Counted from the stretch's first letter, positions 1 through 6,788 are shown. The stretch: DNA of 9,543 nucleotides from a bacterium (GCA_021805405.1 JAJZFK010000068.1:1-9543), one strand, 5' to 3'. Numbers and translations: made by a program. The notes: generated from the sequence alone by a model not told the origin.

Positions 1-2354
1 ACCATGTCGTGTGCTTCGCGAGTGAGCACCCTCATGATACGGCCCTTGTTTTCCCAAGGACATCGCACCACCGCACGCTGAAGGAACGAGCCCGGAAGTT
101 CTTTGGCCAGCTCGGATATTTTTATCCCCGTTTTCGAGAGCATCTCGATGAGTTTGCTAAACGCGAACATTGCATCGAACGACGGCTGGAATTCACTAAA
201 GATGAACCCACCGTTGTCGTCACCTGCGAAATCAACTTTGCGGTTACCGGAGGCATCTCTCACGCAGAGTTTCATCAAATCGCGGGGTTCGGTTTTGGAG
301 CGCAAAATGGTCGCGCCGTGCATGGCAACCAGCGGCTCCAACATGCGTGGTGCGTTCACTGGTGCGGCGAGGCGCGCTCGCTCATGTGTCCTTGCTACGA
401 GTACCGACATAAGCGCAAGCAGGTTATTGCCACCAATTATGGTGCCATCGGCATCAACCAGAGTCATTCGTTCGCCGTCCGCCTCAAACAGGACCCCCAT
501 ATCTGCACGCAACGTCTGCACGATCTGAGCAAGGCCTGGCAGCAATGCTGCTCGTGCGGTAGGCGTCTTAGGTGTTTTTTGAACGTCTGGGTAAGCGTTA
601 AGCGCTATAAGTTCAACACCCATGCGACCCAGCATAGCAGGATACACATTGGCAAGCCTGCCAAAGGCGAAATCTGCAACTACCTTTAGACGCAGTTTCT
701 GAACGTCCTTAATATTAAGACGGTGAAAGAAGTCTTCTGAATACTGCTCAATACTTCGTCCTGCAAACTCGAGAACACCCACCTGGTCTGCGTCTACACG
801 GCGAAAATCTTCGCGGAAGAAGATTGTCTCCACCTTCCGTTCTGCATTTTTCGATAGATACACACCCTGGTCGTCAAAGAACTCAATGAGAGCCATCTTG
901 GGGTCTTCATCTGAGAGACGTATGTGTACACCTCCGCCAGCCTGCGATCCCAGTATGCTGTGTCGCGCTAGTGGCAGCGGCATAGATCGCATGTCAAGGA
1001 CGTTAACACCCACCGAGAGCAGGCCAGAGATCATTGCGCGCTTCATCATTCTCGCAACGGGGCCAGAGTCGCGGCTAGTTACCACAGTAGCACCCTTACG
1101 CAGATATCCGCCGTAAGAGGCACCCAGCTTACAGGCGAAATCTGGCGTAAGTTCAATGTTCGCAATGCCCGTAACACCCTGCTTGCGGAAAAGCGAGCCC
1201 GCCCATTTCTGCCCCCAGATTAGGCTCATGGTTACTGTGCTTCCAGCCTCTATGATCTTGTCTGGCCACAGCTTTATCTGGGTACGAATGGTTGTATCTT
1301 CTTCAATGCGGCATCGTGCGCCAACTACCGCACCTTCCTGAATAACGCAATTATCCTTTATGACGGTATGCGAGCATATCGTACATGCGCTTAGCTGAGA
1401 CTCAGCACCTACGTATACGTTATCCCACAGCACACTGCGATGAACTTTTGCTTTCTGTTCTATGATGCAGTTATCGCCAATCACAGAATAAGGACCCACC
1501 ACCGACTCTGCTTTCACCTTGACGCTGCGCCCCAGAACAACAGGCGGCAGAATTTGAGCGGTTGGGTCGATTTCGCAGCCCTCGCTCACCCACACGCCGT
1601 TGGCTCGTCCTTCACTGGTTGCGTGGCCAATGCGAACCCGTGTTTGACCGTTTAAAACGGTATATTGCGCCTCGCGGTATTGCTGAAGGTTGCCAACATC
1701 GCACCAGTAGTCGCGATCCATAATGTACCCAAATAGCGGCTTTTCCTCAGCCAGTATTTGCGGGAAGATGTCGTGGCTCCAATCGTAGTTCTTGCCCATC
1801 TCCATGTAAGCAAATATAGACGGTTCCAGTATGTACATTCCTGTATTTACTGTATCCGAGAATACTTCGCCCCACGATGGCTTCTCCAGAAATCTACGAA
1901 TGCGTCCTTCGTCATCTGTAATGACAACACCAAATTCCAGCGGGTTGGGCACATGGGCCAGCACAATTGTAGCAACGCTCTGCTTGTCTTTGTGATAGAC
2001 TATGGCCGATGTGAGGTCGATATCGGTAAGCGCGTCGCCACTAATAATTAAAAATGTATCGTCCTTGAGGTAATCCTCAGCTTGCTTAACACTTCCAGCG
2101 GTACCCAGTGGGGTGTCTTCCACAGAGTAGACCAAATTCACTCCCCATTCCGATCCGTCGCCAAAATACCCTTCTATTTCGTCGGCCAGGTAGTGAAGGG
2201 TGACTATAATGTCGGTGATGCCGTGCTCTTTAAGTAGCAGCACGATGTGCTCCATGATAGGCAGGTTAAGTGCAGGAGACAACGGCTTAGGCCGCTGCGA
2301 CGTAAGCGGCCTAAGCCGGGTACCCTCGCCACCCGCCATAATTACGGCTTTCAT
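1..2354 (-). CDS. Mannose-1-phosphate guanylyltransferase / phosphomannomutase-like fusion protein (C-terminus beyond window)
   Basis: The frame is open from an ATG at 2354 to the window edge, 784 codons. Family members are about 830-840 residues, so about 50 are missing. Residues 1-230 are a nucleotidyltransferase with the signature MAGGEGTRLRPLT followed by PKPLSPALNLPIMEH; LGTAGSVK, the metal-binding region SGDALTDID, and EFGVVITD, FLEKP and WCDVG also match sugar-1-phosphate guanylyl/uridylyltransferases. Residues ~250-370 show hexapeptide periodicity of a left-handed beta-helix. Residues ~385 onward are a phosphohexomutase with TSRDSGPVAR (~426), EADGER (624-629) at the metal-loop position and DDNGGFIFSEF (~712) at the sugar-binding position. 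It probably makes GDP-mannose or a similar NDP-sugar in the cytoplasm for surface glycans. EADGER departs from the DxDGDR loop of classic phosphomannomutases; as recalled, cyanobacterial fusion relatives also deviate, so mutase activity is uncertain. A GAGG (2366-2369, minus strand) lies 11 bases before the ATG. The hydrophobic ORF upstream has the same direction with a 139-base gap. Confidence 0.93.
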   Translation of the reverse strand, partial: MKAVIMAGGEGTRLRPLTSQRPKPLSPALNLPIMEHIVLLLKEHGITDIIVTLHYLADEIEGYFGDGSEWGVNLVYSVEDTPLGTAGSVKQAEDYLKDDTFLIISGDALTDIDLTSAIVYHKDKQSVATIVLAHVPNPLEFGVVITDDEGRIRRFLEKPSWGEVFSDTVNTGMYILEPSIFAYMEMGKNYDWSHDIFPQILAEEKPLFGYIMDRDYWCDVGNLQQYREAQYTVLNGQTRVRIGHATSEGRANGVWVSEGCEIDPTAQILPPVVLGRSVKVKAESVVGPYSVIGDNCIIEQKAKVHRSVLWDNVYVGAESQLSACTICSHTVIKDNCVIQEGAVVGARCRIEEDTTIRTQIKLWPDKIIEAGSTVTMSLIWGQKWAGSLFRKQGVTGIANIELTPDFACKLGASYGGYLRKGATVVTSRDSGPVARMMKRAMISGLLSVGVNVLDMRSMPLPLARHSILGSQAGGGVHIRLSDEDPKMALIEFFDDQGVYLSKNAERKVETIFFREDFRRVDADQVGVLEFAGRSIEQYSEDFFHRLNIKDVQKLRLKVVADFAFGRLANVYPAMLGRMGVELIALNAYPDVQKTPKTPTARAALLPGLAQIVQTLRADMGVLFEADGERMTLVDADGTIIGGNNLLALMSVLVARTHERARLAAPVNAPRMLEPLVAMHGATILRSKTEPRDLMKLCVRDASGNRKVDFAGDDNGGFIFSEFQPSFDAMFAFSKLIEMLSKTGIKISELAKELPGSFLQRAVVRCPWENKGRIMRVLTREAHDM
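2283..2318 (-). repeat. Perfect 14-bp inverted repeat (hairpin) inside the start of the fusion gene
   Basis: Arms CGGCTTAGGCCGCT (2283-2296) and AGCGGCCTAAGCCG (2305-2318) are exact reverse complements around an 8-base loop. Ten of the 14 pairs are G:C. The hairpin begins 36 bases after the start codon and covers the codons for RLRPLTSQRPKPL, the catalytic signature of the nucleotidyltransferase. In mRNA this would be a very stable stem close to the initiating ribosome. There is no following T-run in either direction, so it does not look like a standard terminator. A regulatory role is inference; the arms may pair partly because the two half-motifs RLRPL and QRPKPL use complementary codons. 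Confidence 0.85.
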
Positions 2355-2493
2355 CTGGACAGACACCTCGTTAAATGAACAGCTGGTGCGCAACCTCGCT
2401 GGATAAGGCTGCGTGCCATTCAATCTTTCATTGGGTTATTCAGTTACGCACAGATTGGATAATGATGACCAAAATCGATAGCAATATTTTACA

Positions 2494-2988
2494 TTAGAAA
2501 ACCACGCCATTAGTACTCACTGCTGGCCTTAGCCTTTCCAAAGCTACCCAGCATAAAAGTACCGAACCTGCAAGCGCCAGGATTGGCCCAGGTAACCGAC
2601 CAAAATTCAGCAATACAATGACCAGGCAAAGCATCGCGGAAAACATCTGCACCATAGCAGCGTTAGCAGAGCTAGTGTTGACCCCTATAAATAGTTGAGA
2701 TGCTCCACAAACCACTTCGCTAGGAAGCAACACGCGCCAAACACCTGTATCTAGCCCTGTGAGCTTGATTGTGCTAGAAAATTGCGCGCTGTAGTAGGCA
2801 CCGGCCGGGAAACTCAACGCACTATTTGGCATAACTGCCCAAGTTTCATGAAAGCTTGCAGCAATGAGTATCATTCCTGCAACATTTGCGGCCATATAGA
2901 CGGAGTGATGAAATGCGATGCCGCTGCTGTTATGCCCTTTCACTGTAATTTGTACGGATCCTGTATGGTCGAATATGGCGCGGCGCAC
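2494..2988 (-). CDS. Possible small multi-pass membrane protein, weakly DoxX/MauE-like
   Basis: This is a 164-codon open frame from a GTG at 2988; an internal ATG at residue 32 (starting MAANVAGMILIAASF) is an equally likely start and gives a cleaner first membrane helix. Four hydrophobic stretches can be seen: residues ~32-52, ~83-103, ~109-131 and ~134-155. The order of features (helix, FSSTIKLTGLD, then LLPSEVVCG, then MLCLVIVLLNFGR) loosely resembles DoxX/MauE-type four-helix redox-associated membrane proteins. The Cys-Gly-Cys motif often found after the third helix of MauE is absent. Neither start has a good ribosome binding site, and the protein is too divergent to name. It lies upstream of the guanylyltransferase fusion in the same direction. 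It could be a real divergent gene, a decayed one, or a chance hydrophobic frame. Confidence 0.4.
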   Translation of the reverse strand: MRRAIFDHTGSVQITVKGHNSSGIAFHHSVYMAANVAGMILIAASFHETWAVMPNSALSFPAGAYYSAQFSSTIKLTGLDTGVWRVLLPSEVVCGASQLFIGVNTSSANAAMVQMFSAMLCLVIVLLNFGRLPGPILALAGSVLLCWVALERLRPAVSTNGVVF

Positions 2989-3777
2989 GCGTTATTTCGC
3001 CATCGCGTTAATGGGTGCTACTATTGGTATCTGTTCTTCACGCGAACGACAATTTCCTTGTCGTTGGTAAAATTTTTTTGCATCCTGCAGTTGTAGCATC
3101 TGTTCAATTGCCAGGTTGGGCTAACTTTGCTTCGATGTCAATGTATTGAAAGTGAACCCGTGGTTAAAGTTCTTAGGTGAGTACACATCGTCCTTATAAC
3201 TTTCAAAATATTGATGGCATTCTAAACCAGGAGAGGATGCTGGCCCTCGAGCAAGTATTTTATTTCCAATGGGTTGGCACCCAAGGAATCGTCAACTTGA
3301 CGGCGCGCGCACTTCCTTGGTCGGGTTATTTAACCGATTCAATTTTGCTGTTGCGCACTTAGGCACTATCATACGTCCCCAAAATACTACTATTGCACTG
3401 GAACTGCAGCCGCATTGCATATGGATTATTTTATGGTTAGTAATGCATGGAGGGCTAAGTGCGGAAAAGAATTGCCGTCGAGTGGTGGAGATATATCTCG
3501 CGCAGGAGCATGTGGTGCTGCCAGTTAAGGTTGTGGAGATACAATATTCTATTCAGTCGCCGTTGATAGGGCACAGAAGTGAACTCGCCCACAGTGTCAT
3601 CGGCACCAAAACTGCCAACCGTAAACCTGCATCCGTATTACGATGCAACCTGGTCTCCAGCCGGAGTAAAGCATAGGTACGCACGAAGATAGTCATGTAA
3701 TGATGTCCTGTGCCTGCCCGCTTAGGTGGGAGCTTTTAGGAAGAGTATTCGTAATAGAGCCTGAGAAAGGTGTTAAC
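2989..3777. other. 789-base stretch without a supported gene
   Basis: No frame here has both a ribosome binding site and a recognisable protein. On the plus strand a 135-codon frame (3269-3676) lacks a Shine-Dalgarno and family motifs. On the minus strand a frame is open from 3552 to 3121 except for one TGA at 3292-3294, also without recognisable motifs. Small structures are present: a perfect 8-bp hairpin AACGACAA/TTGTCGTT (3045-3065, loop TTTCC) with a T7 run at 3073-3079, displaced from the stem, and a short CCCGC/GTGGG stem (3717-3730) before AGCTTTT. Either could be a weak plus-strand terminator, but no plus-strand gene is seen before them. The stretch may contain gene remnants; I cannot identify what they were. 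Confidence 0.5.
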
Positions 3778-4491
3778 ATGAGAGCGTTCTGTCTTGCTGC
3801 GGTTCTCATTCTTCCTGCAATACTGGCAAGTGCCACACCGCAATTAAAGCCGAAAGAGCAGCGCGTGGTTCTTGGTACTATCCATACGATAGCGGTCGTT
3901 CCTCCTTTCTTTGGAATACCTGCAAGCGCTCTACCACATGGCAAAACACCGGCAGAAACTGCGAGCCTTCAGGTAGCCTACAAATCCGCCCTCCACAGGC
4001 TGCAAAGCGATGCCGCGCAACGGTTACCCGCGCGCATCACAAGCCGCCTAGGTTTAAAGCTGGTACCTGCGCCAAATATTGCGGCTGCCTTAAGTGACGA
4101 GCATTTAAGTGCACGACAACTCTTCCTGAAAGATGGGGAAATAACTGGAGGAGCCTATCCAGGACTGAACCTTCGCCTATGCGCGAAGCTCTGTGCAAGT
4201 CTGCACGCGGACGCACTTGTTGTGGCCGACTTTGACGGCCCCCAGCGAATTGGCGGACACTATGTCTTTGTGCCCCTGCAGGGAAGTGGTTACGAGCCAT
4301 CTCACGTTGTGAGTAGGGCACAATTTAACCTCGTTACTGCGCGTGGTGTACTTGTGCTGCGTTCCAATGAAACTGTTCAACATCCCGCTACACGAATCGG
4401 AGCCGAGCAATTCACGCTTCCCGATTGGGTGGAAGCCCAGAATCTGCTTGTTGAAAGCTTTATGGATTACTGGACAGATAAGCTTCACTAA
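3778..4491 (+). CDS. Exported protein of unknown function, 237 residues
   Basis: The frame is open from about 3700, but the ATG at 3778 is preferred: GAGAAAGG lies just upstream and the ATG starts directly into a typical signal peptide (MRAFCLAAVLILPAILASA, cleavage near residue 19-20). There is no lipobox cysteine, so the mature protein should be periplasmic or secreted. The mature part begins with a predicted strand, TIHTIAVVPPFFGIP (~34-48), then helices, then SLHADALVVADFDG (~141-154), strands, and an amphipathic C-terminal helix around AQNLLVESFMDYW. The order 'IAVVPF strand, helix, LxADALVV strand' resembles small alpha/beta periplasmic domains such as those of CsgG, LpoB or the TolB N-terminus; that is a fold-level guess and not a family assignment. 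It stands alone: 789 gene-poor bases precede it and 401 follow it. It ends in TAA. Confidence 0.8.
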   Translation: MRAFCLAAVLILPAILASATPQLKPKEQRVVLGTIHTIAVVPPFFGIPASALPHGKTPAETASLQVAYKSALHRLQSDAAQRLPARITSRLGLKLVPAPNIAAALSDEHLSARQLFLKDGEITGGAYPGLNLRLCAKLCASLHADALVVADFDGPQRIGGHYVFVPLQGSGYEPSHVVSRAQFNLVTARGVLVLRSNETVQHPATRIGAEQFTLPDWVEAQNLLVESFMDYWTDKLH

Positions 4492-4537
4492 TTGGCAGTG
4501 ATGTATTCTATTTAATCGGCCTATAATGAGTACTGGG

Positions 4538-4559
4538 GTAATAAACAGAAATTTATTAC
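4538..4559. repeat. AT-rich 8-bp inverted repeat downstream of the exported-protein gene
   Basis: GTAATAAA (4538-4545) and TTTATTAC (4552-4559) are exact reverse complements with a 6-base loop CAGAAA. It lies 46 bases after the stop of the upstream gene. It has no G:C-rich stem and no T-run, so it is a poor intrinsic terminator; it could be a protein-binding site or chance. Confidence 0.35.
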
Positions 4560-4815
4560 GGTGATAGTCGCCATACTAACCTAATTCACGGGTAATTCGT
4601 GTATTATTTTAATTGTTACCTTCTCGCATCTGCCAGCTGACTATTTAACTGGCTAGATTCCGCATCATCATCTGTAATCACCAAACCATCTGAGCTTAGC
4701 CATTAAACCGTACTGCAATATCTACCAGTTTAGTAGGGCAGGATACAAGGAAACTCCCTATAACCCTCTGGCTACTGCAGTATCGATCCGGGTTCAGCCT
4801 GTTGGCAAGGTGAAA

Positions 4816-4854
4816 CAGTGTTGATGTGCATTGGCAACTGTGCAGGCAACACTG
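4816..4854. repeat. 8-bp inverted repeat just upstream of the SLH-barrel ribosome binding site
   Basis: CAGTGTTG (4816-4823) and CAACACTG (4847-4854) are exact reverse complements around 23 bases. The right arm ends 26 bases before the AGGAGG. It could be an operator half-site pair or a leader hairpin. The short arms allow chance. Confidence 0.3.
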
Positions 4855-4880
4855 CTACATTTGGAGTTTGTTCACTCTTC

Positions 4881-4886
4881 AGGAGG
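4881..4886 (+). promoter_or_regulatory. Strong ribosome binding site of the SLH-barrel gene
   Basis: AGGAGG sits 6 bases before the ATG at 4893. It is the best Shine-Dalgarno in the window, fitting an abundant envelope protein, and it fixes the start over the second ATG a few codons later. Confidence 0.85.
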
Positions 4887-4892
4887 TTATAA

Positions 4893-6398
4893 ATGAGGAA
4901 TACTATGCCGTGCCTTGCCGCGGCGCTTGCTGTTCTTACCGCTGGTTGGGCGACTGCTGCCAGAGCGCAGGACAACCCGTTTAAGGACGTGCCTACCGAT
5001 CACTGGGCATATCAGGCAATCACCGATCTGCAGCAGCACGGAATCCTTCAGGGATATCCCGACGGTTACTTTAGAGGTAAGCGGTCTCTTACACGCTACG
5101 AGTTTGCCGTGAGCCTGGATCGCATGCTCAAGAATCTGCCGTCTACACCCGGGCCAGCCGGTGACGTTGGTCCCGCAGGGCCAGAGGGGCCTGCAGGTCC
5201 GCAAGGGCCCGCAGGAATGACCCCTGACGAGCTTTCCGAGCTATCGCGCCTCACTGCTGAGTTTAAGACTGATCTTGCAACTCTTGGCGTAAATGTGCGT
5301 GCGGTGCAGTCTCGGCTATCACGCCTAACGGCGCGGGTAGATGCCCTACAGCAGCGAATTGACCATATGCCAGTCATTAAAGGCGATCTATTTGTTGGAA
5401 TGGCCAGTTCGCTTTCGCGGCACTCTTTCTACGACTACAGCGGTGCGTTTCACCCCGGCGCAAGCTCGCTAACTAATAGTGTGAATGTCGTGCATGATTT
5501 GCACCTCAACATTAGCATGAAGTTTAAGGGTGGTGCCAGCTTTGCGGTTGAGCCAGTGTTAAGTAACTATTTAAGCTACACCGATAATGGCAAAACTGAA
5601 CAGGGCGGAATTCCTGCGGCTAACCCAGCATCCTCCGAGAAAGAACAGGCAACTCTATACAAGGCATATTTTACTGCTCCGGTCTTGGGTGGTGATCTTG
5701 TTCTTGGCAGGTTTGGCGAGAAACTGACCCCGCTTACCTACTTCCGGCCCAATCATGATGTGTACTTTAATCTTCCCTGGTACCAGAACTTCGAGTGGAT
5801 CCAGGACGGTATCAAGTACACGCACAAATTCGGCAGCGCGACCACCCAGGTGTTTGCGGGTAGCTATCAGACTGTGACGACAACAGCAACCGGTGTCCTT
5901 ATTAACCAGCCAGTTGCGGGCGCGTTATTTGGGCCACGTGCGCTTAGCTCTGCTAAAGTAGAGGGCGCGGCAGCCCGTGGTGCAATGCCAGCCACCCAGG
6001 TAATGGGCCTGCATATTGATGTACCTATCGGTAAAGTGATGGACCTGGGGCTTACAGCTATCGACCTGGGTGGTAACAACGTAATCTCGCCAACCACACC
6101 GTTTAACAACGTAACTGTCTACGGGGTGAATTTCAAACTGCACCACATCGGTCCTGTTGCAATAAACGGCGAGGTTGCCAAATCGGTTACGCAGGCGTCG
6201 CTTAGTACAGGTGCGGTAGGCTTAAGCAACGATGACAACAACGCCTTCTGGCTAAACGCAGCCTACAAGCTCTACGGTGCCAATATAGCTCTGGGCTACA
6301 AATATATCGATCCGCGGTTCCAGTCGGCAGGTACCTGGGATAAGGTAGGTAACTGGTTTAGCCCTACTAATATTCAAGGACCGTATGCTACCGTCTGA
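4893..6398 (+). CDS. SLH-domain, collagen-like, coiled-coil outer-membrane beta-barrel protein (N-terminal part, up to in-frame TGA)
   Basis: Under the standard code this part is 501 residues. Residues 1-25 are a signal peptide with an ARAQ cleavage site. Residues 29-82 are one SLH domain (FKDVPTDHWAYQAI, GILQGYPDGYF, SLTRYEFAVSLDRML), which in related proteins binds cell-wall polymer or peptidoglycan. Residues 87-107 are seven uninterrupted G-x-y triplets, mostly GPA. Residues ~111-165 form a predicted coiled coil (ELSELSRLTAEF, VQSRLSRLTARVDALQQRI). From ~165 the sequence alternates polar and hydrophobic residues with many Gly, Asn and aromatic positions, as in a transmembrane beta-barrel. 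The order matches SLH-linked porin-like proteins such as OmpM of Veillonella and similar proteins of Deinococcus-Thermus, Cyanobacteria and Armatimonadota: an outer-membrane channel tethered to the wall. The reading frame meets a TGA at 6396-6398 in mid-barrel and continues in frame to 6788. Confidence 0.9.
   Translation: MRNTMPCLAAALAVLTAGWATAARAQDNPFKDVPTDHWAYQAITDLQQHGILQGYPDGYFRGKRSLTRYEFAVSLDRMLKNLPSTPGPAGDVGPAGPEGPAGPQGPAGMTPDELSELSRLTAEFKTDLATLGVNVRAVQSRLSRLTARVDALQQRIDHMPVIKGDLFVGMASSLSRHSFYDYSGAFHPGASSLTNSVNVVHDLHLNISMKFKGGASFAVEPVLSNYLSYTDNGKTEQGGIPAANPASSEKEQATLYKAYFTAPVLGGDLVLGRFGEKLTPLTYFRPNHDVYFNLPWYQNFEWIQDGIKYTHKFGSATTQVFAGSYQTVTTTATGVLINQPVAGALFGPRALSSAKVEGAAARGAMPATQVMGLHIDVPIGKVMDLGLTAIDLGGNNVISPTTPFNNVTVYGVNFKLHHIGPVAINGEVAKSVTQASLSTGAVGLSNDDNNAFWLNAAYKLYGANIALGYKYIDPRFQSAGTWDKVGNWFSPTNIQGPYATV
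6396..6398 (+). other. In-frame TGA interrupting the barrel gene
   Basis: The codons read ...CCG TAT GCT ACC GTC TGA TGC AAG CTG GTT CAC... The next in-frame stop is the TAA at 6786-6788. The 129 codons after the TGA keep barrel-like composition and need no frameshift. The interruption is therefore one base change in a normal codon (for example GGA, CGA, TGG or TCA), a sequencing error, or readthrough/recoding. All other supported complete genes here end in TAA and use TGG for Trp, which argues against routine reassignment of TGA to Trp. Confidence 0.9.
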
Positions 6399-6788
6399 TG
6401 CAAGCTGGTTCACAAACTGGGTGTGTCCCTGGGAGGCAAGTTCTATAGTGGCGCACGCAACCGCGTATACGGGCCAGGGTTAGGTTTCACTATGGGCAGT
6501 AATATTGGCGATGCCACCGCAGGGCTAACATATTCTTGCAGCAAGAAACTTCAGTTTCTTGCCAGCTACGAAGGCGTGTTTTACAACCTTGCAGGCAGCG
6601 TATCGGCTACAGGTACGCGTTCGCACCCAATTGAGCAGTACATCACGTTGGGTGCCAACCTCAACCTGGCTGGCAGCACTTCGCTAAACCTCGCCTATCA
6701 GATCATTGCGAATAGCGGTGATGGCGGCTTTGGCACCAGCGGATCTAACGCAAATATGCTTACATCGCAGGTTCAGCTCAAGTTCTAA
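6399..6788 (+). CDS. C-terminal barrel part of the SLH protein, same frame after the TGA
   Basis: This is the direct continuation of the frame beginning at 4893 (together 631 codons plus the TAA). The sequence VHKLGVSLGGKFYSG, LGFTMGSNIGDATAGLTY, KLQFLASYEGVFYNLAGSV, PIEQYITLGANLNLAG and TSLNLAYQII reads as successive amphipathic strands. It ends in SQVQLKF: a terminal aromatic residue after alternating residues is the usual signal for barrel insertion by the BAM machinery. The first part alone, ending YATV, lacks it. A GTG at 6423 could in principle start a 121-residue product, but it has no ribosome binding site and no signal peptide, so a separate gene is unlikely. The terminator follows 24 bases after this TAA and not after the TGA, again pointing to one gene. 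Confidence 0.85.
   Translation, partial: CKLVHKLGVSLGGKFYSGARNRVYGPGLGFTMGSNIGDATAGLTYSCSKKLQFLASYEGVFYNLAGSVSATGTRSHPIEQYITLGANLNLAGSTSLNLAYQIIANSGDGGFGTSGSNANMLTSQVQLKF
6533..6562 (+). repeat. Two overlapping inverted repeats inside the barrel coding sequence
   Basis: GCAAGAAACT (6541-6550) is an exact reverse complement of AGTTTCTTGC (6553-6562), and its first seven bases also pair with TTCTTGC at 6533-6539. The middle arm can thus form either of two mutually exclusive hairpins. The codons encode CSKKLQFLAS. Both loops are very tight (1-2 bases), so the real stems would be shorter by a pair or two. Likely coincidental, but perfect. Confidence 0.5.

Larger units (their letters stand above)
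4492..4880 (+). promoter_or_regulatory. AT-rich gap / long leader before the SLH-barrel gene
   Basis: No coding frame is supported here. A consensus -10 box TATAAT is at 4522-4527; TTGGCA at 4492-4497 matches a -35 box but sits 24 bases away, too far for a standard sigma-70 promoter, and the sequence at proper spacing (TGATGT) is poor. If transcription starts there, the SLH gene would have a leader of about 360 bases. Small inverted repeats occur at 4538-4559, 4632-4653 (one mismatch) and 4816-4854. The stretch also contains TTGGCAA twice (4802-4808 and 4831-4837). No known riboswitch was recognised. Confidence 0.3.

Noticed and set aside
1647..1661. Near-palindrome ACCGTTTAAAACGGT in the guanylyltransferase fusion gene.
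   Set aside because: Short, AT-centred, deep inside a coding region and explained by the codons for YTVLNG; no support for a regulatory site.
3045..3079. Hairpin plus T-run resembling a plus-strand terminator.
   Set aside because: The T-run starts 7 bases after the stem, and no plus-strand gene ends before it.
3121..3552. Minus-strand frame of 143 codons interrupted only by one TGA at 3292-3294, which could suggest a second TGA-recoded gene.
   Set aside because: No start with a ribosome binding site, no recognisable motif and a Cys-rich composition that is odd for this window. A single stop in a random frame of this length is not rare enough to argue for recoding.
3269..3676. Plus-strand 135-codon frame.
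   Set aside because: No Shine-Dalgarno before the ATG, no signal peptide, no family motif, and it overlaps an equally open frame on the other strand.
5096..5377. Minus-strand frame with Gly/Pro-rich product opposite the collagen-like segment.
   Set aside because: It is the antisense shadow of the G-x-y repeat; codons for Gly and Pro are complementary, so the reverse strand also looks repetitive.
6396..6440. Selenocysteine insertion at the TGA (bacterial SECIS).
   Set aside because: Only a weak GGG/CCC stem is visible just downstream, and a porin strand is not a place where selenocysteine is expected. Kept only as one of several options to test.
6423..6788. Separate 121-residue gene starting at GTG 6423.
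   Set aside because: No ribosome binding site or signal peptide. It is in the same frame as the barrel gene and completes that barrel.
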